Source: CAXDOZ01 sp963991145 (GTDB lineage Bacteria > Bacteroidota > Bacteroidia > Chitinophagales > JABDMM01). Taken from it: 5,390 nt of DNA. The notes beneath the pieces were generated by a model. It did no database searches, had not been told where the DNA came from, and was given only the letters and a program-made list of their open reading frames with translations. Shown here piece by piece: positions 4,516-5,390 of this stretch (its first letter is position 1; every line of letters starts with the position of its first letter). Made by a program: the position numbers and the translations under genes. Location of the stretch: assembly GCA_963991145.1 (NCBI GenBank), contig CAXDOZ010000148.1, positions 1 through 5,390 on the forward strand, given 5' to 3'.

Positions 4516-5390
4516 ATGAGATCTCTAAGCATCATATTGATCCTGTTGGGTAGCTTATCTGTTTCGGCCTACGGCCAGATGACTCCAAAGAAAGCCAAAA
4601 AGCAAGTCAAGCTTGCTCAAAAGCAATTGGAACTTGGAAACATCTACGATGCTGCAGATCTCTACGCTGAAGTGATAGATCACGCCTCAAACGAGGCGGA
4701 AGTGGCTTATGCTTTAGGTGATGCCCTATTCCTTTCCAGAGATTACAAAGCAGCTATCCCATACTTTCAGCGTGTGGCAGATCGAAGTTCTCTCACTTAT
4801 CCCGATGCCCGATATAAATATGCAATGGCATTGAAGATGAATGGTGATTACGGAAAGGCAAAGCAGGCCTTCGAGAAATTCAGGAAAGATGTAAAAGGCA
4901 GTGATTGGTCAGATATGAGGAAATGGGCAGAGATCGAAGCTGAAGGCTGCGAGCTGGCCATGGCCATGCAAAAGAATCCGGAAGACGTTAAGATCACTCA
5001 CTTTGAAGCGCCATTCAACTCTGCTTATTCAGACATTTCTCCTTACTGGATCAATGATTCAACCATGCTGTTTGCTTCACTTCCCACCGACTCGGTGATC
5101 ATTGCAAGTGAAAAGACCGACCGATTCATCAAACTGTACGAGGCGAGCTTCAGCAATGATAAGCCAGCTGCTCCAAGCAGCTATTCAGGATTGACCGTGG
5201 AAGGCAAGCATATTGCAAACCCCTCGCTAAGTCCTGATGGGAAAGAACTATTCTATACAATTTGTGAAGAGGATGCAAAGAATCCGAATCAGATAATCTG
5301 TCACATTTATTCGAGCAAGAAGTCTGGAGAGGGCTGGTCAGAAGGAGAGAAGCTTAGCGATGTGATCAATGTTAGTGGCTATAATAGCAC
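4516..5390 (+). CDS. TPR and PD40 (WD40-like propeller) protein, probable OmpA-family T9SS accessory, 3' truncated by the window
   Basis: An open frame begins with ATG 4516 and runs past the window end, giving 291 full codons and two bases of the next. Residues 1-21 form a signal peptide (MRSLSIILILLGSLSVSAYG, then Q21); the absence of a Cys there argues against a lipoprotein. Residues 24-150 are helical with TPR-like spacing, for example LGNIYDAADLYAEVID (40-55), AYALGDALFLSRDYKAAIPYF (64-84) and YKYAMALKMNGDYGKAKQAF (100-119). From about 160 a beta-propeller begins, with blades such as YSDISPYWIND (171-181) and the PD40 hallmark NPSLSPDGKELFYT (235-248). In Bacteroidota this order usually continues to an OmpA-like peptidoglycan-binding domain, as in PorE, and such genes often follow porP/sprF. 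The OmpA part, if present, lies outside the window. It could anchor the PorP barrel to the cell wall. The 1-nt gap to PorP indicates one operon. Confidence 0.88.
   Translation, partial: MRSLSIILILLGSLSVSAYGQMTPKKAKKQVKLAQKQLELGNIYDAADLYAEVIDHASNEAEVAYALGDALFLSRDYKAAIPYFQRVADRSSLTYPDARYKYAMALKMNGDYGKAKQAFEKFRKDVKGSDWSDMRKWAEIEAEGCELAMAMQKNPEDVKITHFEAPFNSAYSDISPYWINDSTMLFASLPTDSVIIASEKTDRFIKLYEASFSNDKPAAPSSYSGLTVEGKHIANPSLSPDGKELFYTICEEDAKNPNQIICHIYSSKKSGEGWSEGEKLSDVINVSGYNS

Overview
This is a Bacteroidota chromosomal window, most likely from a marine or environmental member of Flavobacteriales. Support comes from a PorP/SprF protein of the type IX secretion system (T9SS), a textbook Bacteroidota promoter (TTTG-N19-TATATTTG) in front of a tRNA gene, AT-rich start regions with weak Shine-Dalgarno sequences, and lipoproteins typical of the group. 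All supported genes are on the + strand. Genus-level placement is not possible from the sequence alone.

Layout. Bases 1-102 do not fit the gene that follows and look like a chimeric or damaged contig end. From about 103 to 1308 runs a geranylgeranyl-reductase-family flavoprotein without its extreme N-terminus. It overlaps by 4 bp (ATGA) a small secreted DUF4920 protein (1305-1811). An independent unit follows: a promoter (1826-1856), tRNA-Lys(UUU) (1876-1948) and a strong intrinsic terminator (1951-1983). The spacer 1984-2170 carries two short-period repeat blocks that are roughly inverted relative to each other. Then come a lipoprotein MsrA (2171-2833), an acidic lipoprotein with a heavy-metal-associated domain (2933-3358) and a second intrinsic terminator (3379-3408). 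The right end holds a PorP/SprF outer-membrane protein (3492-4514) and, 1 nt later, a TPR plus PD40 (WD40-like propeller) protein that runs off the window (4516 onwards).

How the genes may work together. Four or five of the six proteins are exported or anchored in the envelope. MsrA repairs oxidised methionine, and the neighbouring HMA lipoprotein probably binds a soft metal such as copper, so the pair could serve envelope oxidative or metal stress; this is inference from adjacency. The PorP-PD40 pair is a T9SS or gliding accessory module and is clearly a separate transcription unit, behind a terminator. The flavoprotein-DUF4920 pair is translationally coupled, but its joint role is unknown.

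No clearly novel multi-gene system is visible. The items most worth a second look are the disrupted left edge, the likely one-base slip at the start of the PorP gene, and the inverted repeat blocks at 1999-2086.
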